The position numbers were made by a program, and so were the translations under genes. The notes beneath the pieces were generated by a model. The model made no database searches. It was not told where the DNA came from and saw only the letters and a program-made list of their open reading frames with translations. This document shows, one piece after another, positions 47,526 through 55,811 of a DNA stretch of 64,000 bases. Source of the stretch: an uncultured Pseudomonadota bacterium (lineage in GTDB: Bacteria; Myxococcota_A; UBA796; SXON01); NCBI GenBank assembly GCA_903900265.1, contig CAIUMM010000111.1, forward strand, positions 87,229 through 151,228, read 5' to 3'. Every line of letters begins with the position of its first letter. Within the stretch, counting starts at the first letter, position 1.

Positions 47526-48337
47526 CCTGGGTTTTCCATCTTCCAGCGCATCTTGCGAAACATGCCGCGCAGCACCGCGATCTCTTGCTGGTCCAGATCG
47601 GCGCGCTGCAGCATGCGACGGACCGTACCTTCCACGAGGATCGGCTCGTGGCCGCGCAAGTAGGTCCCCAGCTCCAGCGACTCCATCCACTCGACGACCA
47701 GCGGCTCCAACGCGCCCACCGGGGCGGGCACCGCCGACGCCGAGGCCCCCGGCGCGGGCCCACGCTGACGGCCGCCGCGCTTCCCTTCACCGGCAGGGCG
47801 CGCCACAAGCCCGCGCGCACGCGCCTCGGTGAACAATGCGTTTCCGACGAGCAACGCGGCTTGTGCGAGGTTCAACGAAGCGTGTACATCGGTTGGGATA
47901 TGAATCAACGCGTGCGCGTGAACCAGCGCGTCGTTGCCCAGACCGGTGTCCTCGGGACCGAACAGCACCGCGATGCGCGCTGCGCCCGGTTCGATGCCGC
48001 CTTCGATGACCGATAGGGCGTCGGCGGCAAACCCCGACGGCTCAAACGCAGGCCAGCGGTTGTGGCGATCCCGGGCGGTGGTGGCGTACACCTTGTTGCA
48101 ATCGGCGACGGCCTCGGCGACCGTCGCGCAGTAGCGAGCCTGATCCAGCACCTGCGTCGCGCCAGGCGCCATCCACCGGGCGCGCTCCATGTCGAGCGCA
48201 CGGGGCGCGACCACCGCGAGGTCATCGACGCCCATGTTCTTCATCGCGCGCGCAACCCCGCCCACGTTCCCCGATTGCAAAGGGGAAACGAGCACAAAGC
48301 GCACCGAGCGCAGGCGCGTATCGACGGTGTCAGCCAA
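47522..48337 (-). CDS. TrmJ-like RNA 2'-O-methyltransferase (SpoU family)
   Basis: The 271-residue SPOUT methyltransferase shows the three knot motifs: motif 1 QSGNVGGVARAMKNMG near 22, motif 2 LFGPEDTGLGND near 122 and motif 3 SLNLAQAALLVGNAL near 150. It methylates the ribose of tRNA, classically position 32, using SAM. The C-terminal 90 residues are a variable extension. It lies three bases after the Hsp70 gene and converges with the flavoprotein gene (stops overlap by four bases). The family is firm, the exact RNA target is not. Confidence 0.9.
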   Translation of the reverse strand: MADTVDTRLRSVRFVLVSPLQSGNVGGVARAMKNMGVDDLAVVAPRALDMERARWMAPGATQVLDQARYCATVAEAVADCNKVYATTARDRHNRWPAFEPSGFAADALSVIEGGIEPGAARIAVLFGPEDTGLGNDALVHAHALIHIPTDVHASLNLAQAALLVGNALFTEARARGLVARPAGEGKRGGRQRGPAPGASASAVPAPVGALEPLVVEWMESLELGTYLRGHEPILVEGTVRRMLQRADLDQQEIAVLRGMFRKMRWKMENPG

Positions 48338-48340
48338 CGC

Positions 48341-50245
48341 CTACTTCCCGCCGAAGATGCCCTTGCACCACGAAACGAAGCTCGCCCATCCGCTCGGTTG
48401 CGCCGGGGCGGCGACGAGCGGACGCAGCGGCGCACGCTCGGTCTTGTCATCTGCCTGCGCATCGGACGCAACGTCGGCTGCGACCGCGCTCGCCGTCGCC
48501 TCCGACGGCGCCGCCGCGTCGCTCGAACGCATGGAGTCGGGCTTGGCCTCTTCCATCGTCGTCTCCGAAGGCAGCAACGCCTCGGCCGAACCAGCAGGAG
48601 GCGCACCGCCGATGGACGAAGCCAGCGAGGACGTCGGCATGGTGAACGGCAGCAACGGAGGCGCGATGAAGCCGGGTTGGGCCTCGGGCTTCTCGGTGTT
48701 TGGCGCAGGCGTGCCGCCGATCACCTCGACGCCGCCGGACTTCCCAAGCTTCAGGGTGCTCTCTACGGTCTGACCGGTGCTCTTGTCGCGCGCGGTCAAG
48801 TTGAGGATGCCTTCCGAGTCGATGTGGAAGGTGACCTCAATCTGTACCTTGCCCTTCGGAGCCGGGCGAATGCCGGAGAATACGAAGGTTCCAAGGAGCT
48901 CGTTGTCGGCGCAGAGGCTGGCTTCGCCCTGGTAGATCCGCAGCATGATCGAGCGCTGATTGTCTTTGGACGTGGTCAGCGTGCGGGTCTTGTAGTCGGG
49001 GAGCGGCTGGTTCTTCGGAAACAGCACGTGCATCGAGCCGTCGACCTTGTTGATGCCGATGGGCATCGGGAGGACGTCGAGCAGCGTGACCTCCTCCGAA
49101 GCGCTGGCGCCCGCGAGCGAGTGCGCCATGATCGAAGCGCCGATGCCGACGGCTTCGTCGGGGTGCACGCCCTTGGAGGGGGGGCGCCCCATGAAGTCGG
49201 TCACCTTGCGCTGTACCAGCGGCATACGGGACTGCCCGCCTACCAACAGCACTTCGTCGATCTGTGCCTTGCTGCTGCCGGCCTCGCCGAGGATGCGATC
49301 GACGTTCGCGATCGTACGATCCACGAGGTCCATCACGAGCTCTTCAAGGCGCTCGCGACTAAACTCGATGTCGATGTCGAGCGGACCAGACTCGCCGGTG
49401 GCGATGAACGGGATGTGGATGCGCGTGCGCATCGCGCCCGAGAGCTCGATCTTGGCCGATTCTGCGGCGTCGCGAATGCGCTGCACCGCGACGCGATCAA
49501 AGGACAAGTCCACGCCCGTGTCGCGCAGGAAGGTCTCGAGCACCCACTGCATCACTCGGTCATCGAAGTCTACGCCACCGAGGAAGGTGTCGCCGCCGGT
49601 TGCGACGACCTCAAAGATGCGGCCCTTGATGTCGATAATCGAGATATCGAAGGTGCCGCCGCCGAGGTCGTAGACGGCGATGCGCTGGTTGAGGTTGCGC
49701 CCCAGACCGTAAGCGAGCGCAGCCGCGGTAGGCTCGTTCAGAACCCGCAGCACCTTCAAGTTCGCCAGCTTGCCCGCGGTGCGCACCGCCTGGCGCTGGC
49801 GATCGTTGAAGTACGCAGGCACGGTGATGACTGCTTGATCGACCTCGCTGCCGAGCGCCTCTTCCGCGACTTCCTTGATTTTCCGTAGGATCGCCGAAGA
49901 GATCTGTTCGAGCGTGAACACCTGATCGCGCACCTTGATCAGGACCTCAGAGCTCTCGCCCTCTACCAACTCGTAGGTAAATACCTGCCGAATCTTCTCG
50001 ATGGTCTTCGAGTGAAAGTTACGGCCGATCAGCCGCTTGGCCGCCGCAACGGTGTTCGTGGGGTTGAGCTGCGCCTGCTTCTTCGCGTCCTGACCAACGA
50101 GGCGCTCGCCTTTTTCGTTGATCGCAAAAACGGACGGGATGGTGGAAGCTCCACCCTTGTAGGTGATGACCCGCGGCTTGCCATTCTCTACGATTGCAGC
50201 GCAGGAGTTGGTCGTTCCGAGGTCGATACCAATGGCTTTGCCCAT
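48341..50245 (-). CDS. Hsp70 (DnaK) family chaperone lacking the helical lid
   Basis: The 634-residue protein has a full Hsp70 ATPase domain (residues 1-380: GIDLGTTNSC, DLGGGTFD, LVGGQSRMP) and a substrate-binding beta domain (about 390-505). The helical lid normally following is missing. Instead residues 510-634 form a Pro/Ala/Ser-rich low-complexity tail ending in an aromatic segment (WASFVSWCKGIFGGK). There is no EEVD-like end. Without dnaJ or grpE nearby it looks like a paralogue with altered substrate release. A weak TTGACT-17 element lies upstream. Confidence 0.92.
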   Translation of the reverse strand: MGKAIGIDLGTTNSCAAIVENGKPRVITYKGGASTIPSVFAINEKGERLVGQDAKKQAQLNPTNTVAAAKRLIGRNFHSKTIEKIRQVFTYELVEGESSEVLIKVRDQVFTLEQISSAILRKIKEVAEEALGSEVDQAVITVPAYFNDRQRQAVRTAGKLANLKVLRVLNEPTAAALAYGLGRNLNQRIAVYDLGGGTFDISIIDIKGRIFEVVATGGDTFLGGVDFDDRVMQWVLETFLRDTGVDLSFDRVAVQRIRDAAESAKIELSGAMRTRIHIPFIATGESGPLDIDIEFSRERLEELVMDLVDRTIANVDRILGEAGSSKAQIDEVLLVGGQSRMPLVQRKVTDFMGRPPSKGVHPDEAVGIGASIMAHSLAGASASEEVTLLDVLPMPIGINKVDGSMHVLFPKNQPLPDYKTRTLTTSKDNQRSIMLRIYQGEASLCADNELLGTFVFSGIRPAPKGKVQIEVTFHIDSEGILNLTARDKSTGQTVESTLKLGKSGGVEVIGGTPAPNTEKPEAQPGFIAPPLLPFTMPTSSLASSIGGAPPAGSAEALLPSETTMEEAKPDSMRSSDAAAPSEATASAVAADVASDAQADDKTERAPLRPLVAAPAQPSGWASFVSWCKGIFGGK

Positions 50246-50280
50246 GGGTCCTTTTTACTCCGCCTCAGCGGCCGGTTGCC

Positions 50281-50335
50281 TCCGTCGGTAGACGGAATGA
50301 GCGAGCCCTTAGCATGTCCTGAGGCAGCGAGTCAA
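50281..50335 (-). promoter_or_regulatory. Possible promoter and leader hairpin of the Hsp70 gene
   Basis: On the minus strand TTGACT (50335-50330), a 17-base spacer and a poor -10 CTAAGG (50312-50307) precede a perfect 6-bp hairpin (TCCGTC-TACC-GACGGA, 50296-50281). No CIRCE element or clear heat-shock sigma site is seen in the 145-base gap. Confidence 0.35.
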
Positions 50336-50390
50336 CGCCACCGTCAAGGGAAATCGAAGGTTATCGAGGTTGTCGAGAGAAGAACGGGTA

Positions 50391-51551
50391 TCAGAGAACG
50401 AAGTCCACCATCACCTTCCCGTCGGTGCGATCGGTGCTCTTCGCGAGCGCCGCCAGCGTCTGCGCAAACGGCAGCCGTGTGGTGATCATCGGCTCTACGT
50501 TCAGCCGGCCGCGCTCCATCAGGCGAAGGATGTTGGGGAAGCAGCCACCGCCCACGTGCCCGCGCGCGCCGACAATGTGCGCGGCCTGAGACACCAGCAC
50601 GTCTAAGAGCACCGGGGCGCGGAGCCCGGTGCGCCCGAGGTAGACCATCTTGCCGCCCGGCGCAAAGGCCTTCTCGATCTCCGGCATCGTCGCCAGCGCC
50701 GCACCTGCAGCCTCCACCAGCATGTCGGCGCCCCAACCTCCGGTGGTCTCGCGGATCACCTCGCTCGGGCTGCACGTGCGGGGGTCCATCGCTACGTCCG
50801 CGCCCATCGCGCGCGCGACGGCTAAGCGCTCGGGGACGGTCTCGAACGCGGTGATCGTCGCAGCGCCGCTCGCCCGGCCCAAGGCGATGGCGCCAAGGCC
50901 GATGGGACCGCACCCGAACACCGCGAGGTGCGAGCCCGGCAGCATTCCGCCTGCGGACACGAACATCCCGTTGTAGGAGCACGCGATCGGCTCCACCAAC
51001 GCGCCGATCGCACAGGCGCGCTGCGCCGATCCGAGCCGCTCGGCGATGCCGTTGATCTTCCAAAGGAACCGCTCTTTTGCAGCGATGAAGGGCGCATAGG
51101 CGCCCGGCGCCGAAAACCCGACCATCTCGAGGTGCGGACACTGGTTGGGCCGCCCGATGCGGCAGGCTTCACACACCCCGCAGTTCAACATGCCCTCGGC
51201 GGCCACCAGGTCCCCCCGCTTCAGGAAGCGCACATCGGGCCCGACTTCGATGACCTCGCCGGTGTACTCGTGCCCGCAGATGCACGGCATCTTCACCGGG
51301 CCGGAGAACAGGATGTAGCCCTCGCGGTCGGTCTCGTAGCAATGTGTGTCCGAGCCGCAGACTCCGCAGGCTCGAATCGCCAGCACCACCTCGTCCCGCG
51401 CTGGGGTCGGATCCGGGACCGACTGCCAGGCGAACACCGGATCTCGGTACACCTGGGACGCCATCGTCGCTTTTCCGGTGATGCGCTCCCGCTCGGACAG
51501 CGCGTAGCCCGCGCGCGGGGACCACGAAGCGCTCATGACTACAGCGTTCAT
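50391..51551 (-). CDS. Zinc-dependent dehydrogenase, scyllo-inosose 3-dehydrogenase-like
   Basis: The 386-residue medium-chain dehydrogenase has the catalytic zinc site (ACGVCGSD near 63, GHEYTGEV near 92), four structural-zinc cysteines (CGVCEACRIGRPNQC) and the NAD motif GCGPIGLGAIAL near 215. The N-terminus (MNAVVMSASWSPRAGY) and C-terminal RGHVGGGCFPNI segment match proteins annotated as scyllo-inosose 3-dehydrogenase. These act in an alternative myo-inositol degradation route. No other inositol genes are nearby. The ATG follows the cheA-like stop with no spacer, so the two are co-translated, which is unusual. Confidence 0.82.
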   Translation of the reverse strand: MNAVVMSASWSPRAGYALSERERITGKATMASQVYRDPVFAWQSVPDPTPARDEVVLAIRACGVCGSDTHCYETDREGYILFSGPVKMPCICGHEYTGEVIEVGPDVRFLKRGDLVAAEGMLNCGVCEACRIGRPNQCPHLEMVGFSAPGAYAPFIAAKERFLWKINGIAERLGSAQRACAIGALVEPIACSYNGMFVSAGGMLPGSHLAVFGCGPIGLGAIALGRASGAATITAFETVPERLAVARAMGADVAMDPRTCSPSEVIRETTGGWGADMLVEAAGAALATMPEIEKAFAPGGKMVYLGRTGLRAPVLLDVLVSQAAHIVGARGHVGGGCFPNILRLMERGRLNVEPMITTRLPFAQTLAALAKSTDRTDGKVMVDFVL

Positions 51552-52949
51552 CTACACTCCTTGGGCGATGCCCGTAGGGTTCAAGACCGCCGGATCCAAC
51601 ACAAACAACACCGAGCCATCCGGCGCGATGGTCGTGCCGGTGACGACGGGCAGCAGGTTGATGGGAAAGGGCGGCAGGCTGACGAGCGCCTCGACGGTGC
51701 CCACCATGCGGTCGACCGCGAGCGATTGACCATTCCGAAGCAGCAAACACGGGTCTGCCGCGGACGTGGGCGACAACGCAGTGGCAGGCAGCGCGAAGGT
51801 CTGCGCGTCCCGCTCGACCAACACCAGCTCGCACAGCTCATCCGCAGCGGGGAGGTCCAACTGGAAGCGTGCCCCGCGGCCCGGCGTCATCGTGACGGTC
51901 ATGGTGCCGCCCTGCGCTTCGACGGTCGCCCGCGCGGCGCCGAGGCCCTGACCGCGGCCCGCGTGCAGGCCCAGCGTGGACGCGGTGGAGACGCCGGACC
52001 GCATCGCGATATCGACGGCGTCTCCGTGATCCTGATCCGCCGCCGTGCGCAGCGCATCGACGTCGAAGCCGCGGCCGTCATCGGTGAGCACCACGGTGAT
52101 CCGCTGCGGCGTGCGCTCGGCGGTGAGCTGCAAAAGCCCAGCACGCAGCTTGCCGGCGCGCAGGCGCTCTTCGGGCGACTCGATGCCGTGAATGATCGCG
52201 TTGGTCAGCAGCTGCACCAGCGCCCCTTGCAGTCCGCCGAGGAGCACCGGATCGACGGCCACCGCCTCGCCGCGCACCTCCAAGCTCACCTCTCGCCCGT
52301 ACAGCGCCGCAACCGAGCGCACGTGGCGCCGCAACGGCGGCAGCACGGTCTCAAAATTCACCGTTCGCAGCTCGGCGAGCGCCGTGTACAACCGACGCGA
52401 GGCCGCCTGCAGGCGGTCCAGCGTCGCCGCGACGCGCGCATCGTCGGGGACCAGCACCCGCAGCTGGGTCGCCGCGGCCATCACCTCGGTCAGCGCATCC
52501 GAAGCGTGCGCGCCACGAGGGCGCTCGGTGGCCTCGGCATCCTCATCGTGTTCCGGCGCCAGCAGGGTGAACGCGGTCGTGCCGCTCGTACGCAAGAAGG
52601 CCCGAGCGCGCTCTTCAAGCGCCGTCGCTGGGCTCGGCTCCTGCCCGAGCGCCACCTGCTCGATCTGCGCGTCCATCGCGTCTACGCCTTCCCGGGCGAG
52701 ACGCAGCGCCGCGCTGTCTCCCGCCACGCGCCCTACCCGAACCGCCTCGAACACATCCTCGAGCGCGTGCGCCAGCAGCGTCATGCCGCCAAAGCCCATC
52801 GTCGCGCTCATGCCCTTCAGCGTGTGAAAAACCCGCATCAACGCCGGAGCATCACCGTCCTGAAGCGGCCGGGAAAGCACGCTCTGGGCCGTAGACACCA
52901 CCCGCCGAGCCTCGTCCACGAAGAGCGCACGATATCGGCTGGTATCCAC
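51552..52949 (-). CDS. CheA-type histidine kinase, compact
   Basis: The 465-residue protein has an Hpt domain with phospho-accepting His42 (VFHTLKGMSA), a dimerisation segment, an ATPase domain and a CheW-like domain (about 385-465). The ATPase shows an N box TNAIIHGIESPEE, G1 DDGRGFD and G2 GRGQGLGAA. The CheY/CheB-binding P2 domain of standard CheA is missing, making it shorter than the usual 600-700 residues. No cheW, cheY or receptor gene adjoins. It is transcribed with a dehydrogenase, so its output may be a noncanonical pathway. Confidence 0.87.
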   Translation of the reverse strand: MDTSRYRALFVDEARRVVSTAQSVLSRPLQDGDAPALMRVFHTLKGMSATMGFGGMTLLAHALEDVFEAVRVGRVAGDSAALRLAREGVDAMDAQIEQVALGQEPSPATALEERARAFLRTSGTTAFTLLAPEHDEDAEATERPRGAHASDALTEVMAAATQLRVLVPDDARVAATLDRLQAASRRLYTALAELRTVNFETVLPPLRRHVRSVAALYGREVSLEVRGEAVAVDPVLLGGLQGALVQLLTNAIIHGIESPEERLRAGKLRAGLLQLTAERTPQRITVVLTDDGRGFDVDALRTAADQDHGDAVDIAMRSGVSTASTLGLHAGRGQGLGAARATVEAQGGTMTVTMTPGRGARFQLDLPAADELCELVLVERDAQTFALPATALSPTSAADPCLLLRNGQSLAVDRMVGTVEALVSLPPFPINLLPVVTGTTIAPDGSVLFVLDPAVLNPTGIAQGV

Positions 52950-52993
52950 CGCTTGAAGGTAGCACGGTTATCTACACGGCAAGGTTCGAGAAC

Positions 52994-54265
52994 GTGCACG
53001 TCCTGTTGATCCACTCGTTCTGGCACCCCCGCGGCGGCGACACCACCTCGCTCGCGTTGCAGCGCGCGAGCTTGGAGGCGCGCGGCCACATGGTCGTTCC
53101 GTTCGGGACGCGCCACCCGGACAACCTGCCTGAGGTCGGCGACGCCGGCTGGCCGGGCTGGACCGACCCGCAGCTCCGACAACGCAGCGCGCTGCTGGCC
53201 CTGCGCACCTTGTGGTCCCGCCACGCCGCGCGCGCCTTGACCCGCGCGCTCGAAGCGGCGGCGTCCCGAGGGCAGCCTCGGTTTTCGGTCGCGCACGTCC
53301 ACCATCTGCACCGGCACCTGACCCCCGCGGTGCTTCCCGTGCTGCGGCGCTTCGGCATCCCGGTGGTCTGGACGCTGCATGACTACGAGCTCACCTGCAC
53401 GACAGCCAATCACTACCGCGACGCCCGTCCCTGCTACGCGTGCGCTTCCGAGGGGACGCTCGCGCCCGCGCTGCGGCACGCGTGCACGCGGAGCGGCGCC
53501 GGCACGGGCCTGAGCCGTCTGACCGAAGCGGCGGTGCTCGTCGCAGAAAAGCAGCTCCATCGCGCGCTGCACACCGAAGGGGACGTCGCTGCCTACATCG
53601 CACCCAGCCGGTTCCTCGCCGAGCGCGTTCGTGGGCGCCTCAAGGAAGCACGAATCGTGCATCTTCCCAACGCCGTGCCCGTGCTGCCCCCCGCAAACCC
53701 GCGCGACGACGCCCCTCGATCCGGCGTGCTCTTCGCGGGGCGTATGGTCGAGGAGAAAGGCGTGCTCGATGTCGTAGAGATGGCACGCCGAATGCCGCAC
53801 GTTCGCTTTACGCTCTATGGCGACGGGCCGCTGCTGCGCGCGGCGAGCGCGCTGCCCAATGTGACCGCTCCCGGCTCGGTCTCGCGCGCGCACGTTCAGG
53901 ACGGTCTTGAGCGGGCCGCCGTCGTGATCGTCCCTTCGCGTTGGCCGGAGAACGATCCCTACGCGGTCACCGAAGCGCAGGCCGCGGGCGCGGTCGTGCT
54001 CGCATCCGACATCGGCGGCATCCCCGAGCAGATCGCTGATGGCGTCGATGGGCTCCTCGCCGCGCCCGGCCAACCCGAGGCGTGGGTCCACCACCTGCAG
54101 GGGATGCTCGAGGATCCGGCGCGGGCGCTCGAAATCGGTAAGCGAGCGCGCGCGCGCATCACTCTGGAGCGCGACCCAGAAAATGCGGCGATAGCGATGG
54201 AATCGTTGTATCAATCGGTTGTCGAGTCCCCGACACGACCAAGCCCACGCCGGAGTCCCACCTGA
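52994..54265 (+). CDS. GT4-family glycosyltransferase
   Basis: The 423-residue GT-B enzyme begins at GTG 52994 with HVLLIHSFWHPRGGDT and has a C-terminal donor domain with GVLFAGRMVEEKGVLDV and GAVVLASDIGGIPEQI. A cysteine group (CTTANHYRDARPCYACASEG, near 135-155) resembles the insertion seen in some surface-polysaccharide GT4 proteins. It likely extends a lipid-linked glycan in the cytoplasm. Its stop TGA is contained in a likely CTGA start of the next radical SAM gene. Sugar specificity unknown. Confidence 0.85.
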   Translation: MHVLLIHSFWHPRGGDTTSLALQRASLEARGHMVVPFGTRHPDNLPEVGDAGWPGWTDPQLRQRSALLALRTLWSRHAARALTRALEAAASRGQPRFSVAHVHHLHRHLTPAVLPVLRRFGIPVVWTLHDYELTCTTANHYRDARPCYACASEGTLAPALRHACTRSGAGTGLSRLTEAAVLVAEKQLHRALHTEGDVAAYIAPSRFLAERVRGRLKEARIVHLPNAVPVLPPANPRDDAPRSGVLFAGRMVEEKGVLDVVEMARRMPHVRFTLYGDGPLLRAASALPNVTAPGSVSRAHVQDGLERAAVVIVPSRWPENDPYAVTEAQAAGAVVLASDIGGIPEQIADGVDGLLAAPGQPEAWVHHLQGMLEDPARALEIGKRARARITLERDPENAAIAMESLYQSVVESPTRPSPRRSPT

Positions 54266-55770
54266 AGGCTGTATTCTACGTTCCCCCACCCGAGTACAAT
54301 CGGCGTAAAATGCCGATTGACCGGCTGTATGGCTGCAACTTCGGCTACGACTACAAGCCGCCGATGCACCTGTTGCAGCTCGCGACCTTCGCGCGCGACC
54401 GCGCAGGTTGGGACGTGCGCCTGCTCGACTGCCCGGCAGAGGGGCTAGACGCCCGCGCGTTCGAGCGCCTCGCCGCGGCGGAGCGATGGGACGTGTCGGT
54501 GTCGTGGTCCACCTACTTGTCCGCCGAAGAAGACCTGCACGCCGCCAAGGTGCTGCGGGCGATCAACCCGGGGATGCAGAACGTCTTTGCGGCCACCGCG
54601 CCGACCTGGAAGCCCGAGGAATTCGTCACCGACGCCCAGCGCTGGGCGCTGTTGGGAGAGCCAGAAAATACGCTCGTTGAGCTCGCCGAGGTCTGGTCGG
54701 GCACGCGCCGCCGCGAGACGGTAGACGGCTTGGGCTACCTCGACCACGGCTTCAAGCGCGGCGGGTTCCGAGATCTGCTCGATGTCCCCGGCCTCCCCAT
54801 CCCCGACCGGCGCCTGCTCAAGGGCACCTACCGCGCCAATCGCCTCGACAAGTACCCGGTCACCGCCGCGGTCTTCAGCCGAGGATGCGGCTTTCGCTGC
54901 ACGTTCTGCACGCCGAACGCCGTGGACCAGACCATCGAGCTCGAGTTCAAGCGCCTGCAGCCCACCTACAAGGATCGGCCGCCGCTGCGCAAGCGCACCG
55001 TCGACCAGATCGTGGCCGAGATGGAAGACATCCACGCCCTCGGCTACCGCGCCGTCGAGATCGCCGACAACGTGCTCACCTGGGGAAAAACCCGCACGAC
55101 GGAGATCTGCGACCGCATCGCGCCGCTCGGACTGCAGTGGATCGCCCTCGCGCGAGCCAACATGCTGCACGACGTCGACATGGTCCGCGCCATGGGACGT
55201 GCCGGCTGCAAAATGGTCTACATGGGCTCCGAGAGCTTCGACGACGGGCTGCTCGACGACATGGCCAAAGACCTCAAGGTGAAAGACGTGATCAAGGCGG
55301 TCAACGTCTGCCGGGAGGCCGGCGTAGAGCCCGAGGTCAGCGTGTTGATGGGTGCGTCGCCGAAGGAGACGTGGAAGACGCTGTTCCACTCCTGGCGCTC
55401 GGCTCGGCAGTTAGGCACACGCTTCGTTCACTTTTCCGTCGCGCTCCCCTCGCCGTCCACCGAGCTCTACGATCAGGCCAAAGAGAACGGCTGGTTCATC
55501 GACGGCGACTTCGTCCCGGCGGACAACAGCAAAGACGTCATCGTCAACCTGCCGCACTTGTCAGCCCGCGAGCTACGGTTGGCCTTGAAGCTCGCGTATG
55601 CCACGCAGTATCTGTCGCCCCGGGGCATTCGTCAGCAGGCCGCACACGTAGGCTCGATGACCGATCTGCGCCACAAGGCCAAGAGCGCCGTGAAGCTGCT
55701 GCGCTTTCTTGGCGAGCGGGATCAGGCCCGGAACGGCAACATCGCGCCCGGACACGTGACGGCGGGATGA
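54262..55770 (+). CDS. B12-binding-type radical SAM protein with likely CTG start
   Basis: Reading from CTG 54262 gives 503 residues starting KAVFYVPPPEYN, the expected first strand of a B12-binding domain. GGAG lies six bases before the CTG, whereas ATG 54310 has no ribosome site and would lose that strand. The CTG makes a CTGA overlap with the preceding stop, like the other couplings here. The cluster motif is canonical CX3CX2C (GCGFRCTFC). The N-terminal domain covers about 1-150. It sits among glycosyltransferases, so a sugar or lipid modification is plausible. Reaction unknown. Confidence 0.82.
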   Translation: MKAVFYVPPPEYNRRKMPIDRLYGCNFGYDYKPPMHLLQLATFARDRAGWDVRLLDCPAEGLDARAFERLAAAERWDVSVSWSTYLSAEEDLHAAKVLRAINPGMQNVFAATAPTWKPEEFVTDAQRWALLGEPENTLVELAEVWSGTRRRETVDGLGYLDHGFKRGGFRDLLDVPGLPIPDRRLLKGTYRANRLDKYPVTAAVFSRGCGFRCTFCTPNAVDQTIELEFKRLQPTYKDRPPLRKRTVDQIVAEMEDIHALGYRAVEIADNVLTWGKTRTTEICDRIAPLGLQWIALARANMLHDVDMVRAMGRAGCKMVYMGSESFDDGLLDDMAKDLKVKDVIKAVNVCREAGVEPEVSVLMGASPKETWKTLFHSWRSARQLGTRFVHFSVALPSPSTELYDQAKENGWFIDGDFVPADNSKDVIVNLPHLSARELRLALKLAYATQYLSPRGIRQQAAHVGSMTDLRHKAKSAVKLLRFLGERDQARNGNIAPGHVTAG

Positions 55771-55811
55771 AAAGTGCGCTATCCTACGTGCGCAACCGAT
55801 AGGCGACCCGC

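Noticed and set aside
50246..50390. CIRCE or heat-shock sigma promoter before the Hsp70 gene
   Set aside because: No TTAGCACTC-N9-GAGTGCTAA element or good heat-shock box is present; only a weak TTGACT element.
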